Shown here: piece by piece, positions 7,770-15,511 of the stretch
Position numbering within the stretch: the stretch's first letter is position 1
Layout: each line of letters begins with the position of its first letter
DNA from: JAGPUQ01 sp041594335
GTDB lineage: Bacteria; Pseudomonadota; Gammaproteobacteria; Pseudomonadales; Porticoccaceae
DNA length: 17,475 nt
Direction of reading: 5' to 3'
Assembly (NCBI GenBank): GCA_041594335.1
Contig: JBFHML010000049.1
Coordinates: 1-17,475, forward strand
The notes under the pieces: model-generated
Database searches by the model: none
Seen by the model: the letters and a program-made list of their open reading frames with translations, nothing else
What the model was told of the DNA's origin: nothing
Program-made: the position numbers and the translations under genes

Positions 7770-9677
7770 TCAGGCCGCCTGTGGGCGACCTCGAGGCTCG
7801 ACGACATAATCATTCAGATCGACCTCCTTGGTCATCTCGAAGAAGTCGACGTTCCGGTACGGGGAATTCACCACCACCCGGCCCTGAGAATTCCGGTAAT
7901 AAGTGCTCATCCCTGGATGGGTCCATACCATGTTCTCGTGGATGGCATCCACTTTCTGGATATACCCCTCGTGAACCTCATCGCGACATTCCACCGCCCC
8001 GAGCTCCTGACGCGCCATGGCATCGATCATCTGCAGGGTATATCGGACTTGCATCTCGGCGACAAAGATAAAGCTGCCGCCGTGACCTGGCTGCAGATTG
8101 GGGCCGTACAGGGTAAAGAAATTCGGGAAATCCGGTACCACGGTGCCGAGATAGGCGCTGGCATCATCATCCCCCCAGACCTCGCGCAGATTGCGGCCCG
8201 AGCGACCGACGAGATCATAGGTGGACAAGAACTGCAGCACATTAAAGCCCGTCGCTATCAGCAACACGTCACCGGAATGACGCTCACCATCACGGGTGAC
8301 GATAGCATCGCCGTCGATGCGTTCGATACCGGAGTCGACCAATGTCACCTTCGGATTCCGCAACATCCGATACCAACCGTTATCCATCAGGAGACGCTTG
8401 CCGAAGGGCGGATAATCGGGCACTACCTTGTCGAGCAGATCGGTTCGATCGCCGAGCTCCTTCTTGATGTAATCCGTAAAGTACGCGCGATGCGCATCAT
8501 TGGCGGCATTCAGCGAACGCTCCGGGTGTTTCCAGTTTGGATCCTTTTGCAAGGAATCATACACTCGGTCGTTATAGGTCCAACCCAGGCGCATGCGGTA
8601 CCAGTTACGGTACAACGGCACTTCGTTGAATAGGTAACGTAGCGGCTCCGGCACCGGCTTGCGGAATTGCTCGAACGGCGAAGCCCAGTGCGGCGAGCGC
8701 TGGAAGATGGTCAGCGCTTCGACCTGATGCTGAATTTCGGGGCCAATCTGCATGGCGCTGGCGCCATTGCCGATCATCAACACTCGCTTGCCTTCTACAC
8801 TGGCCTCCTGAGGCCATTCGGCAGAGTGCCAGGTTTCTCCGGCGAAGGTATCGAGTCCGGGAATCTCCGGAAAAGCCGGCGGATTGAAAATGCCCGCTGC
8901 ACTGATCAGCACATTGGCGCTGCGCGTTTCCTCGCTGCCGTCGGCGTTGCGAATACGCACATCCCAACACTGGCGCTCACTGCTATAGACCGCAGCAACC
9001 ACGTCGGTATTGAAACGGATGTGTGAGCGCACTTCAAACCGGTCGGTGACCTCCTCAAAGTAGTCGTGCAGCTCGTCGCGCAGCACAAAATACTGCGACC
9101 AATCGTAGGGCGCGAAGGAAAATGAGTACAAATGGTTCGGCGTATCCACCCCCGCACCGGGATAGCGATTGTCCTGCCAGACGCCGCCGACTGTAGCGCG
9201 ACGCTCGATCACCTCAAAGGGCACACCGGCGGCCTTGAGATTGATCGCTGCACAGAGCCCAGAGGCGCCGGCACCGATCACGATCACTTTGAAACCTTCG
9301 GGAACGGGGATCTTCTTGTCCCAGAGCATCGCCCGTTGGCCCAGCTGGGCGGCAGTGAACTCGCCGTATTCCGCCGGCACCGGCTCACCCATAGCGGTGC
9401 CCAGCATCTCTACCAGTTCGGCATCACTAGGCTCCGGTAGAGCCAGTGGCTTGCCTTGCCCCCAGGCAACCATGGCCTCGATTGCCGCCGCACGAATCTC
9501 CTGTTGGATTTCTTCGCTCAAGCCACCGGTATCATTATCGCCGACGCCACGTCCACGCTTGGGGCGATACGGGTCTTCCAGCCAGCGCCGGTCGCCGGTC
9601 ATTTGCACCAACACCATCAACAGCGTGGGAATATTGGCGATGGCAACGGCCTCGGCGATCCGATCTCGGTCTGTCAT
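7770..9677 (-). CDS. Type I Baeyer-Villiger flavin monooxygenase, 4-hydroxyacetophenone monooxygenase-like
   Basis: The product is 635 residues and cytoplasmic. It is predicted to use FAD, NADPH and O2 to turn a ketone into an ester or lactone. The FAD-binding motif is VIVIGAGASGL (131-141). The type I fingerprint FxGxxxHxxxWP is seen as FAGETWHSAEWP (278-289). The NADP Rossmann motif is MIGNGASAMQ (301-310), and ATGFNVLQF (475-483) is the second FAD-side motif. An N-terminal extension of about 125 residues (IANIPTLLMVLVQMTGDRRW) and the C-terminal YYRNSQGRVVVNSP resemble the 640-residue 4-hydroxyacetophenone monooxygenase (HAPMO). Most other Baeyer-Villiger enzymes are about 540 residues and lack the extension. 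The ATG follows an ideal AGGAGG (9683-9688) with a five-base spacer. No esterase or other catabolic gene lies next to it, so the substrate cannot be read from context. Confidence 0.87.
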   Translation of the reverse strand: MTDRDRIAEAVAIANIPTLLMVLVQMTGDRRWLEDPYRPKRGRGVGDNDTGGLSEEIQQEIRAAAIEAMVAWGQGKPLALPEPSDAELVEMLGTAMGEPVPAEYGEFTAAQLGQRAMLWDKKIPVPEGFKVIVIGAGASGLCAAINLKAAGVPFEVIERRATVGGVWQDNRYPGAGVDTPNHLYSFSFAPYDWSQYFVLRDELHDYFEEVTDRFEVRSHIRFNTDVVAAVYSSERQCWDVRIRNADGSEETRSANVLISAAGIFNPPAFPEIPGLDTFAGETWHSAEWPQEASVEGKRVLMIGNGASAMQIGPEIQHQVEALTIFQRSPHWASPFEQFRKPVPEPLRYLFNEVPLYRNWYRMRLGWTYNDRVYDSLQKDPNWKHPERSLNAANDAHRAYFTDYIKKELGDRTDLLDKVVPDYPPFGKRLLMDNGWYRMLRNPKVTLVDSGIERIDGDAIVTRDGERHSGDVLLIATGFNVLQFLSTYDLVGRSGRNLREVWGDDDASAYLGTVVPDFPNFFTLYGPNLQPGHGGSFIFVAEMQVRYTLQMIDAMARQELGAVECRDEVHEGYIQKVDAIHENMVWTHPGMSTYYRNSQGRVVVNSPYRNVDFFEMTKEVDLNDYVVEPRGRPQAA

Positions 9678-9699
9678 ATATGCCTCCTAGAAGCGTGGG

Positions 9700-9787
9700 A
9701 AAAATCGGCATCGGCGCCGGCGGACAGCTCGGCACCGAAGAAAAAGTCATTTGCTTTCAAAAGCCGGCGAAGCCACCGATGCCGATT
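9700..9787 (-). promoter_or_regulatory. Leader hairpin with T-run, attenuator- or terminator-like
   Basis: On the minus strand, AATCGGCATCGG (9787-9776) and CCGATGCCGATT (9714-9703) are perfect 12-base complements. The second arm runs straight into a five-T stretch (9704-9700), as at an intrinsic terminator. The enclosed 61 bases contain a second stem: TCGGTGCCG (9738-9730) pairs with CGGCGCCGA (9719-9711) with one G-U pair and a 10-base loop. The two stems share positions 9711-9714 and cannot form fully at once. The element ends 12 bases before the AGGAGG of the monooxygenase gene. It may be an attenuator for that gene or a distant terminator of the nitrate operon. Either role is inference. 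Confidence 0.45.
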
Positions 9788-9897
9788 CGCAGCGGGCTCC
9801 GTAGGCCATCGACGGTCATCCTCTTTCCGCGACCGGCCGCCCGCCTAAGCCGGAACTACCCAGGAAATTTGATGCGGATGTGCGGGCAAAGAGCGCT

Positions 9898-9927
9898 ATT
9901 TTACGCGCAACCCGGCGCCAGACCAAA
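9898..9927 (-). promoter_or_regulatory. Weak sigma-70-like promoter candidate for the monooxygenase gene
   Basis: On the minus strand, TTTGGT (9927-9922) and TAAAAT (9903-9898) are separated by 18 bases. The -10 box is fair and the -35 box is poor. If used, it gives a leader of about 210 bases that includes the hairpin at 9700-9787. This is the only A/T-rich spot in a G+C-rich gap. Confidence 0.25.
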
Positions 9928-10002
9928 CTGAGGCCCGCCAACCCCAAAACTCGAGATGCCAACGGCCCGCTTTGACCGCGGCGCTGCGCGTGGTGGCCAT
10001 CC

Positions 10003-11973
10003 TCAGCGGCGCCGTTCCCCCGGCAGTCGCTGCCAGACCAGAATCTCTCGCACATGGCGCACCAGGTCGCGGGGGCGGGTGGCGCGCACCGTGGCCCAGA
10101 GTTCCTCCCATTTGAACTGGCCGTGGTGCTCCCGAACCACGCCCACCTGCTCCAAATCAGCCAGGCCAGTCTGCCTGGCGTGCTCGACGAAGTCCTGATT
10201 TTTCCAGAAAAAGGCGCCCGGCATCGTGGTGGGAATCACCACCACAAAAAACAGCGAGCGACCGATGACCGCAGCCGCTGTCGCGGAGCTGCCGAGCACT
10301 AGCCAGGCACCGGCCAGCAGCCAGCCATCGAGACCTGTGCGAACCGCCGCCATCAGCGCCAAACCCGCCACCACGTTGGCCCCGAGCAGCGCATTGCGAA
10401 TCACCCAAGGCCAGTAGTAACGCGTCGTTTGCAAAAACCATGATACCGAGCTTTCTCGCCCGACTCGTCGCACCGCGCGTGCCTGCCCCAGGTGCCCAGC
10501 GATCTCGATGGCCTGACCAAGCGCCACTATCCCCGCCAGCACCCCAGCCACGGCCGCCCCCGAGCCGCCGACCAGCGCCAACGCGGGCAACGCTACCGCA
10601 CCCGCAAGAACGCTGCCCAGGGTTAACGCATTACCGCCAAAAGCTGTCGCCGTCTGCCAATGATTCCAAAACGGTCGCGCGGGTACCCGGTAGATCCGGT
10701 ACATGAAGTACAACCCGGCCAGACCACTGGCCGCAGCGCCGCCACCCACCAGTCCTTGCAGCGTATGTACCCAGGTCCCCGCGAACGGCGCCAACAGTGC
10801 ATATCCCAAGAGGAGGCCATAAAACCCGGAAATCCCGGCGATCTCCCGACTCACCGGGGACCAGCGCAGATTGTTGAACCCCCGGTAGAAACGATGTGGC
10901 TTGCCCAGGTGCATGTTGAGCTTGAACAGCCCAAACGTCAGTAGCCCGATCAACCCCACCAGCAAGGGCAACTCCACTGGCGCCTTCGCCAGCGGCGCCA
11001 CGCTCCCGCCAAGCACTCCCGTCAACATCAGCACAAACGCCCCGAGCGCGGCCTGCGTGCTGAGCGTGAACATCACGTGGGCGCGCTCGTGCGAGGTGAG
11101 GAGCTTGCGCCAATTCCACTGTCGCTCGGCGCCGCCTTTGACCGCATCCACCTCGGGATGGAAACTGCCGCTGGCATCGTCGCGATGGTACTTCACGGGC
11201 AGTCCATCTGGTCGCGTCATCTCGCGATGCGTAGAGCGCATCTGCTGAAAGCGGATATTGGGTCGGGTGATAGCGGGATCCGGAAACCCAGGGATCTCGG
11301 CCTTTGCCTCGATGCGGTTGTCGGGAACATTCTCGACCACACCAAAATCGAGCGCGTTACCCAAGCAGGCGCTCACGCACGCCGGCTTAAGCCCGACTTC
11401 GAGCCGATCGACGCACATATTGCACTTGGTCACCTGCCCCTTGACGGGATCGAGCTGCGGCGCGTTGTAAGGGCACACCCAAGTACAGTAACCGCAGCCG
11501 AAACAGATATCCGGATCCTGCAGCACCGCGCCATATTCTGCGAACTTGGTATAGGCCCGCGTCGGACAACCCTTGAGGCACACCGGATCTTCGCAGTGGT
11601 TGCAGGCCATGGAGATATTGATGCGCTGGTAATCCGGATAGGTGCCCCCTTCGACATAACCGACCGAGCGAAACGCAATATGGGCCGGATTGTCGTTTTT
11701 TTCACTACAGGCGGCTTCACAGGCGTGGCAGCCGATGCAGTTATCGGCATTGAAATAGAAACCGTGTTGTTTGTAGCGATTGGGATTACAGCCGACTTCC
11801 GGATTGCCATTGATATACAAGCTCTCGCCGCGCAGCGCGCTGTCCTCGGGGACCAACTCAATGGCGCTACCGTAGCGGGTGGTCGTACGGCTCTGTGGGT
11901 CTTTCAGCCGGACATAATTCGGTTCGTCGGCGCGCACTTCAAAAATCGGCGGATGACATTCCATCTCATTCAT
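10003..11973 (-). CDS. DmsB-DmsC fusion: four-cluster ferredoxin subunit joined to quinol-oxidising membrane anchor
   Basis: The product is 656 residues. Residues 75-205 form a DmsB/NrfC-type domain with sixteen Cys in four groups: 79/82/85/89, 124/127/132/136, 157/160/163/167 and 184/187/199/203. This predicts four [4Fe-4S] clusters. Residues about 295-582 form about eight hydrophobic helices of the DmsC type. In DMSO-reductase-like enzymes these two parts are separate proteins; here they are one. There is no Tat or Sec signal, so the iron-sulfur part should face the cytoplasm with the neighbouring catalytic subunit. The expected role is to pass electrons from membrane quinol to the nitrate reductase encoded 13 bp upstream. 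Extra segments are an N-terminal 70 residues and a polar C-terminal tail (583-656). The Shine-Dalgarno sequence GGGGGAG precedes the ATG. It is the last gene of the nirB-to-fusion operon. Confidence 0.85.
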   Translation of the reverse strand: MNEMECHPPIFEVRADEPNYVRLKDPQSRTTTRYGSAIELVPEDSALRGESLYINGNPEVGCNPNRYKQHGFYFNADNCIGCHACEAACSEKNDNPAHIAFRSVGYVEGGTYPDYQRINISMACNHCEDPVCLKGCPTRAYTKFAEYGAVLQDPDICFGCGYCTWVCPYNAPQLDPVKGQVTKCNMCVDRLEVGLKPACVSACLGNALDFGVVENVPDNRIEAKAEIPGFPDPAITRPNIRFQQMRSTHREMTRPDGLPVKYHRDDASGSFHPEVDAVKGGAERQWNWRKLLTSHERAHVMFTLSTQAALGAFVLMLTGVLGGSVAPLAKAPVELPLLVGLIGLLTFGLFKLNMHLGKPHRFYRGFNNLRWSPVSREIAGISGFYGLLLGYALLAPFAGTWVHTLQGLVGGGAAASGLAGLYFMYRIYRVPARPFWNHWQTATAFGGNALTLGSVLAGAVALPALALVGGSGAAVAGVLAGIVALGQAIEIAGHLGQARAVRRVGRESSVSWFLQTTRYYWPWVIRNALLGANVVAGLALMAAVRTGLDGWLLAGAWLVLGSSATAAAVIGRSLFFVVVIPTTMPGAFFWKNQDFVEHARQTGLADLEQVGVVREHHGQFKWEELWATVRATRPRDLVRHVREILVWQRLPGERRR

Positions 11974-11986
11974 CGACTACTCCCCC

Positions 11987-14191
11987 TCAGTACTTGCGTG
12001 CTTCGAGACAGAGTCGGGCGGCAGTAGCCTGATCGGCCACCCGCTCGACCCGCACTGCGCTCTGCTTGAATGCCGGCTGTCGAGAATGCGGGTCCAGCAA
12101 GCCCAGCGTGAGCCGGTTCACGCAATCGAAGAAATGGAATGGAATGAAAACCATGTCACGCGGTACCCGCTGGGTGAGCATAGCCATCACCAGTGCGTCG
12201 CCGCGGCGCGACACACAGCGGACGTACTCCTGGTGTCGTATCCCTAATTCCGCAGCGGCATCGGGATTGATTTCCATAAAGGGAATGGGGCTGTATTTGT
12301 TGTTGTTACCCACCTTGCCGGTTCGCGTACGGGTATGAAAATGCTCTACCAGCCGTCCGGAATTCAGCCAGAACGGATACTGCGCATCGGGCCGTTCGTT
12401 GTTGTCCACGAAAGGCAACGGAATCAGCTTGGCGCGACCATCGGGGTATTGAAAGCTGCGCGGCCGCGTGTACAACCGCACCCCGCCCTCTGGCGGCAGC
12501 TCGCCCGACTCGCGCCGTTCCTGCGGAAAGGGCCATTGGATACCGCGGCGGGCCTCGATGAGATCATGGTCCATACCGGAGAGATCACACAACCGACCCT
12601 GGGATAACTGCTTCATTTCTTCGAACACTTCGGCTGGACGCTCGGGAAAGCACACGCGCTCTTCCGGATCGAGGCGCCGGGCGAGCGCGGTGAAAATTTC
12701 GAGATCCGTTTTGCAACCGGCGCGCGGTTCGGTCACCCGACGCACCAGGTTGACTCGACGCTCCGTGTTGGTAAAGGTGCCCTCTTTCTCCGCCCAGACC
12801 GCTGCCGGCAGATACAGATGCGCGTACTGATTACTCTCCATGTCGGCATAGGCGTCCTGTACCACCAGGAACTCTAGCTTCTCCAACGTCTTGCGAATCC
12901 GCGCAGTGTTGGGCATGGACGTCAGCGGGTTGGTAGCCACCAGCCACAGCCCCTTGATCTGTCCGGTCTCGATGGCCGGAAAAATATCCGTCTGAAATAG
13001 CCCGCGCTTTTGCGGCAGGAAATCGGGATCGATATTCCAAAATTTCGCGATTTCTGCCCGATGTTCCGGATTCTCCAGTACCCGGTAGCCCGGCAGGCCC
13101 GAGCAGGAGGACCACTCCCGGGTTCCCATGGCGTTGCACTGTCCCGTAATCGATAACGCAGTCCCGCCGGGCTTGCCGATGTTGCCGGTCAACAGTGCGA
13201 GGTTATTCATGCCGACCACCCCGTCGGAACCGTGGGTGCTCTGGTTAATGCCCATGGTCCAGATATGCATGGCGGCCGGCGCCTTGGCATAGAGCCGCGC
13301 CACCAGACGGATGCGATCCTCGTCGATGCCGCACACTGCCGCCGCCGTGGTGGGATCCCATTTCGCCACCTCGGCGCGCAACGCCTCGATTCCGGAGGTG
13401 TTCTCGGCAATGTACGCGGCGTCCTCCAAGCCCTCGGCAAGGATGACGTGCATCAGCGCATTTTGCAGCACGACATCGGTACCCGGTTTGACCGGCAGAT
13501 GGATATCGGCGAACTGGGCAAACATGGTGACTCGGGGATCGACCACGATCAGCGGGAATTTACGTTTCTCCAGCGCCTCCTTGAGGCGCCAATAGATGAT
13601 CGGATGCTGCTCCGGCAGGTTCGAGCCCCAGGCGATCAAGCAGTGGGTGTGCTCGAAATCCTGGTAACAACCGGGAGGGCCGTCCGAACCGAACGAGCGC
13701 TTGTAACCGGACACCGCCGAAGCCATGCACAAGGTGGTGTTGCCGTCGTAATTATTGGTGCCAATCAACCCCCGGGTGAGCTTGCCCAGGGTGTAGAACT
13801 CCTCGGTGAGAATCTGCCCGGTGGATACCACCGCGAACGCATCACGGCCATACTGTCCTTGGATACGACGTATCTCGGCGGCCATATGGTCGAGGGCACC
13901 GTCCCAGGTCACTGGCGCGAAAGACTCACCCAGATGGCGGCGCAACAGCGGCTCGCTACCACGCCCCTGGGCCTCGAACAGCTCGTGCTCGAACATGCCC
14001 TTGAGACAGAGCTTGCCACGATTGACGTCCGCACCGCCGACGCCACGCGAGGCGACTACCTGCCCGCGCGCATTTTTGCCCACTTCAATCGCGCAACCCG
14101 TGGAACAATAGCCACAGGTGGTGTAGGTCCAACTGGCAATTTCCTTGTCCGCGATGCGAATGGGATTCTTGCTGTGACGACCAAACAGCAT
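11987..14191 (-). CDS. nasA: Assimilatory nitrate reductase catalytic subunit (molybdopterin, NasA/NarB type)
   Basis: The product is 734 residues. It is predicted to reduce nitrate to nitrite at a bis-molybdopterin-guanine-dinucleotide cofactor in the cytoplasm. The N-terminal [4Fe-4S] site is CGYCSTGC plus Cys62 (Cys26, 29, 33, 62). The likely Mo ligand is Cys155 in LCMASAVSGYKRSFG, as in Nap/Nas enzymes. WGSNLPEQHPI, VVDPRVTMFAQFADIHLPVKPGTD, and the C-terminal domain with YWRL and PFHFFDCVNRLTLGLLDP follow the family order. There is no Tat signal, unlike periplasmic NapA. The C-terminal [2Fe-2S] domain of longer NasA proteins (866 residues in Klebsiella) is absent. A TTG at 14203 would add four residues, but the ATG at 14191 has an ideal GGAGG and is chosen. 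A different substrate in this large family is possible; the nirBD context favours nitrate. Confidence 0.85.
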   Translation of the reverse strand: MLFGRHSKNPIRIADKEIASWTYTTCGYCSTGCAIEVGKNARGQVVASRGVGGADVNRGKLCLKGMFEHELFEAQGRGSEPLLRRHLGESFAPVTWDGALDHMAAEIRRIQGQYGRDAFAVVSTGQILTEEFYTLGKLTRGLIGTNNYDGNTTLCMASAVSGYKRSFGSDGPPGCYQDFEHTHCLIAWGSNLPEQHPIIYWRLKEALEKRKFPLIVVDPRVTMFAQFADIHLPVKPGTDVVLQNALMHVILAEGLEDAAYIAENTSGIEALRAEVAKWDPTTAAAVCGIDEDRIRLVARLYAKAPAAMHIWTMGINQSTHGSDGVVGMNNLALLTGNIGKPGGTALSITGQCNAMGTREWSSCSGLPGYRVLENPEHRAEIAKFWNIDPDFLPQKRGLFQTDIFPAIETGQIKGLWLVATNPLTSMPNTARIRKTLEKLEFLVVQDAYADMESNQYAHLYLPAAVWAEKEGTFTNTERRVNLVRRVTEPRAGCKTDLEIFTALARRLDPEERVCFPERPAEVFEEMKQLSQGRLCDLSGMDHDLIEARRGIQWPFPQERRESGELPPEGGVRLYTRPRSFQYPDGRAKLIPLPFVDNNERPDAQYPFWLNSGRLVEHFHTRTRTGKVGNNNKYSPIPFMEINPDAAAELGIRHQEYVRCVSRRGDALVMAMLTQRVPRDMVFIPFHFFDCVNRLTLGLLDPHSRQPAFKQSAVRVERVADQATAARLCLEARKY

Positions 14192-14193
14192 GA

Positions 14194-15120
14194 CTACCTC
14201 CAAGACTCGACGTGCAGGGTGCCGCTGGCGACGAGCACAGTGTCGCCACCGACCCGCACCCGCACGGGCCGGCCACGGCGCTTGTCCAGCTCAATGTGCA
14301 ACAGGCTGCGCCGACCATCGGCGCGCCCGCGATCGATCGCAAAGGTATAGGTGCCTTCGCGAATGGTGTCGTGATCGGCCAGATATCCGGCAAAACACGG
14401 CATGACTGCGCCGATCGGCGGTACGTCCCGCGGCCCGATATCCGGTCCCAGCAAACGGCCGTGAAAATCCGCGTCGCGACTCTCGGTTCGCCCACTGAAG
14501 AGAAAGAGCTCCTGGGCCGCCAACGCCGGCGCGCTGGAGCTGCCCCAAGCCTCCACATCGAAACGCGCCTTCTCGACAGCGCGCTGGCTGGACACCGGAA
14601 CGATGAGATAGGGCTTGCCCAAACTGGCCAGGCGCACACCGAAGGATCGCGTATCGATGTCCCGTTCAGGCAAAGACAGCAGCGCCGCGAGTTCTGTCGG
14701 CACCGGGGTATATCTGTCCAGCACCGGATTCGCACTCAGGCTGAATTGCACGAAGCAACTCGAATCACGCTGCGGCCCCAGGTTCACCTCGACGGCCCCA
14801 CCAGCATGGTCGAGACGCAAGGGCACCGGCCGTTCACCGAGCGGTCCCACGGCACCCGTGGCCAAGAGTGCGCGCCCCGCCGCGAGCAGCGGATGGCCGA
14901 CGGGCTCAACTTCACCGCTGGGAGCAAATACCCGCACACCGAAGCACCCGGGTTCGGACCGCGGGTACAGAAACACGGTTTCGGACAGGTTGAACTCTCC
15001 GGCAATCGCCGGCAGCAGCTCCTCGGCAATGGCCGCAGCATCCGGAAACACCGCGATGGGAGCCCCCTGAAAGACTTGATTGGCAAACACATCTACGGTG
15101 AGGAACGGATGCGCCGTCAT
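14194..15120 (-). CDS. PhzF-family protein (isomerase/epimerase fold) in nitrate operon
   Basis: The product is 308 residues, normal for PhzF-family proteins (about 260-310), which have two similar halves and include the phenazine isomerase PhzF. The first half is well kept: FLTVDVFANQVFQGAPIAVF (6-25), candidate catalytic Glu47 in NLSETVF, FAPSGEVEPVGHPLLAAG (65-82). In the second half, the family's usual DPATGSA-like segment, expected near residues 215-225, reads RDVPPIGAVMPCFAGYL. That differs at key positions, so the chemistry may be altered. No phenazine or other secondary-metabolite gene is nearby. It starts one base after the nirD stop, and its own stop lies two bases before nasA with the nasA ribosome binding site inside it. 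It is therefore almost certainly co-expressed with nitrate assimilation. Its substrate is unknown. Confidence 0.8.
   Translation of the reverse strand: MTAHPFLTVDVFANQVFQGAPIAVFPDAAAIAEELLPAIAGEFNLSETVFLYPRSEPGCFGVRVFAPSGEVEPVGHPLLAAGRALLATGAVGPLGERPVPLRLDHAGGAVEVNLGPQRDSSCFVQFSLSANPVLDRYTPVPTELAALLSLPERDIDTRSFGVRLASLGKPYLIVPVSSQRAVEKARFDVEAWGSSSAPALAAQELFLFSGRTESRDADFHGRLLGPDIGPRDVPPIGAVMPCFAGYLADHDTIREGTYTFAIDRGRADGRRSLLHIELDKRRGRPVRVRVGGDTVLVASGTLHVESWR
14197..14201 (-). promoter_or_regulatory. Ribosome binding site GGAGG for nasA (decides ATG start)
   Basis: GGAGG lies five bases before the ATG at 14191 and is embedded in the last codons of the PhzF-family gene, whose TAG stop falls between the two. 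It selects the ATG over the in-frame TTG at 14203 and shows that the two genes are translated as neighbours on one message. Confidence 0.8.
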
Positions 15121-15121
15121 G

Positions 15122-15511
15122 TCAGGGCTCCGCTACGCCGACCGCGACCCGTCCGTGGCGCACACGCACCGGAAAGACCTCGATTGCCACGCTGTCATCC
15201 TCGATGCAACGACCAGTGCGCAATAAAAAATGCTGCTTCAACACCGGCGACGCCACCGCAGGCTCTCCCTGCATCCAACACAAGATGCCGCGCCCGAGCA
15301 CATTGGCGCGACTGAAGGGATCCTGATTGGCAATGGCATAGACCTGTTCCGAATCCTCGATGCGAAACAGCGCGATCTGTCGCGAACTGCCGGCATCCAA
15401 CTCCAGGAGTGCAGCGACCCCGGCATCGTAGGGCAGGTCATCGAGCCCACAGATATCGATCCACCGCAGCGCGATCTCCACGCCGGCAGCTTGCACGGTG
15501 CTCGCAGTCAT
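15122..15511 (-). CDS. nirD: Nitrite reductase small subunit (Rieske-like fold)
   Basis: The product is 129 residues (E. coli NirD: 108) and is the partner of NirB in the cytoplasmic NADH-dependent nitrite reductase. Family landmarks are RWIDICGLDDLPYDAGVAALL (16-36), IALFRIEDSEQVYAIANQDPFSRANVLGRG (46-75), GEPAVASPVLKQHFLLRTG (82-100) and CIEDDSVAIEVFPVRV. As in other NirD proteins, the Rieske fold is kept but the Cys/His cluster ligands are missing. The first residues (1-14) are an extension relative to E. coli. Its ATG overlaps the nirB stop (ATGA), and GGAGGAGG lies ten bases upstream. Confidence 0.93.
   Translation of the reverse strand: MTASTVQAAGVEIALRWIDICGLDDLPYDAGVAALLELDAGSSRQIALFRIEDSEQVYAIANQDPFSRANVLGRGILCWMQGEPAVASPVLKQHFLLRTGRCIEDDSVAIEVFPVRVRHGRVAVGVAEP

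Larger units (their letters stand above)
9678..10002. other. Intergenic region between nitrate operon and monooxygenase gene
   Basis: These 325 bp lie between the end of the DmsB-DmsC fusion gene and the monooxygenase start, both on the minus strand. No gene is supported here. The region contains a perfect 12-bp inverted repeat with a T-run (9700-9787), a weak promoter candidate (9898-9927) and the AGGAGG ribosome binding site at 9683-9688. No obvious terminator follows the fusion gene stop directly. Confidence 0.6.

Noticed and set aside
11987..14191. Formate dehydrogenase or DMSO/TMAO reductase identity for the catalytic subunit
   Set aside because: It lacks a Tat signal and has Nap/Nas-like motifs around the Mo-ligand Cys155. 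The operon contains nirB and nirD. A different substrate is not fully excluded.
13232..14350. Long plus-strand open frame (372 codons) opposite nasA
   Set aside because: It is antisense to a well-supported gene, has no recognisable domain, and is expected in G+C-rich DNA.
14212..15315. Plus-strand open frame (367 codons) opposite the PhzF and nirD genes
   Set aside because: Its Arg/His/Gly-rich composition and lack of motifs mark it as a shadow of the minus-strand genes.
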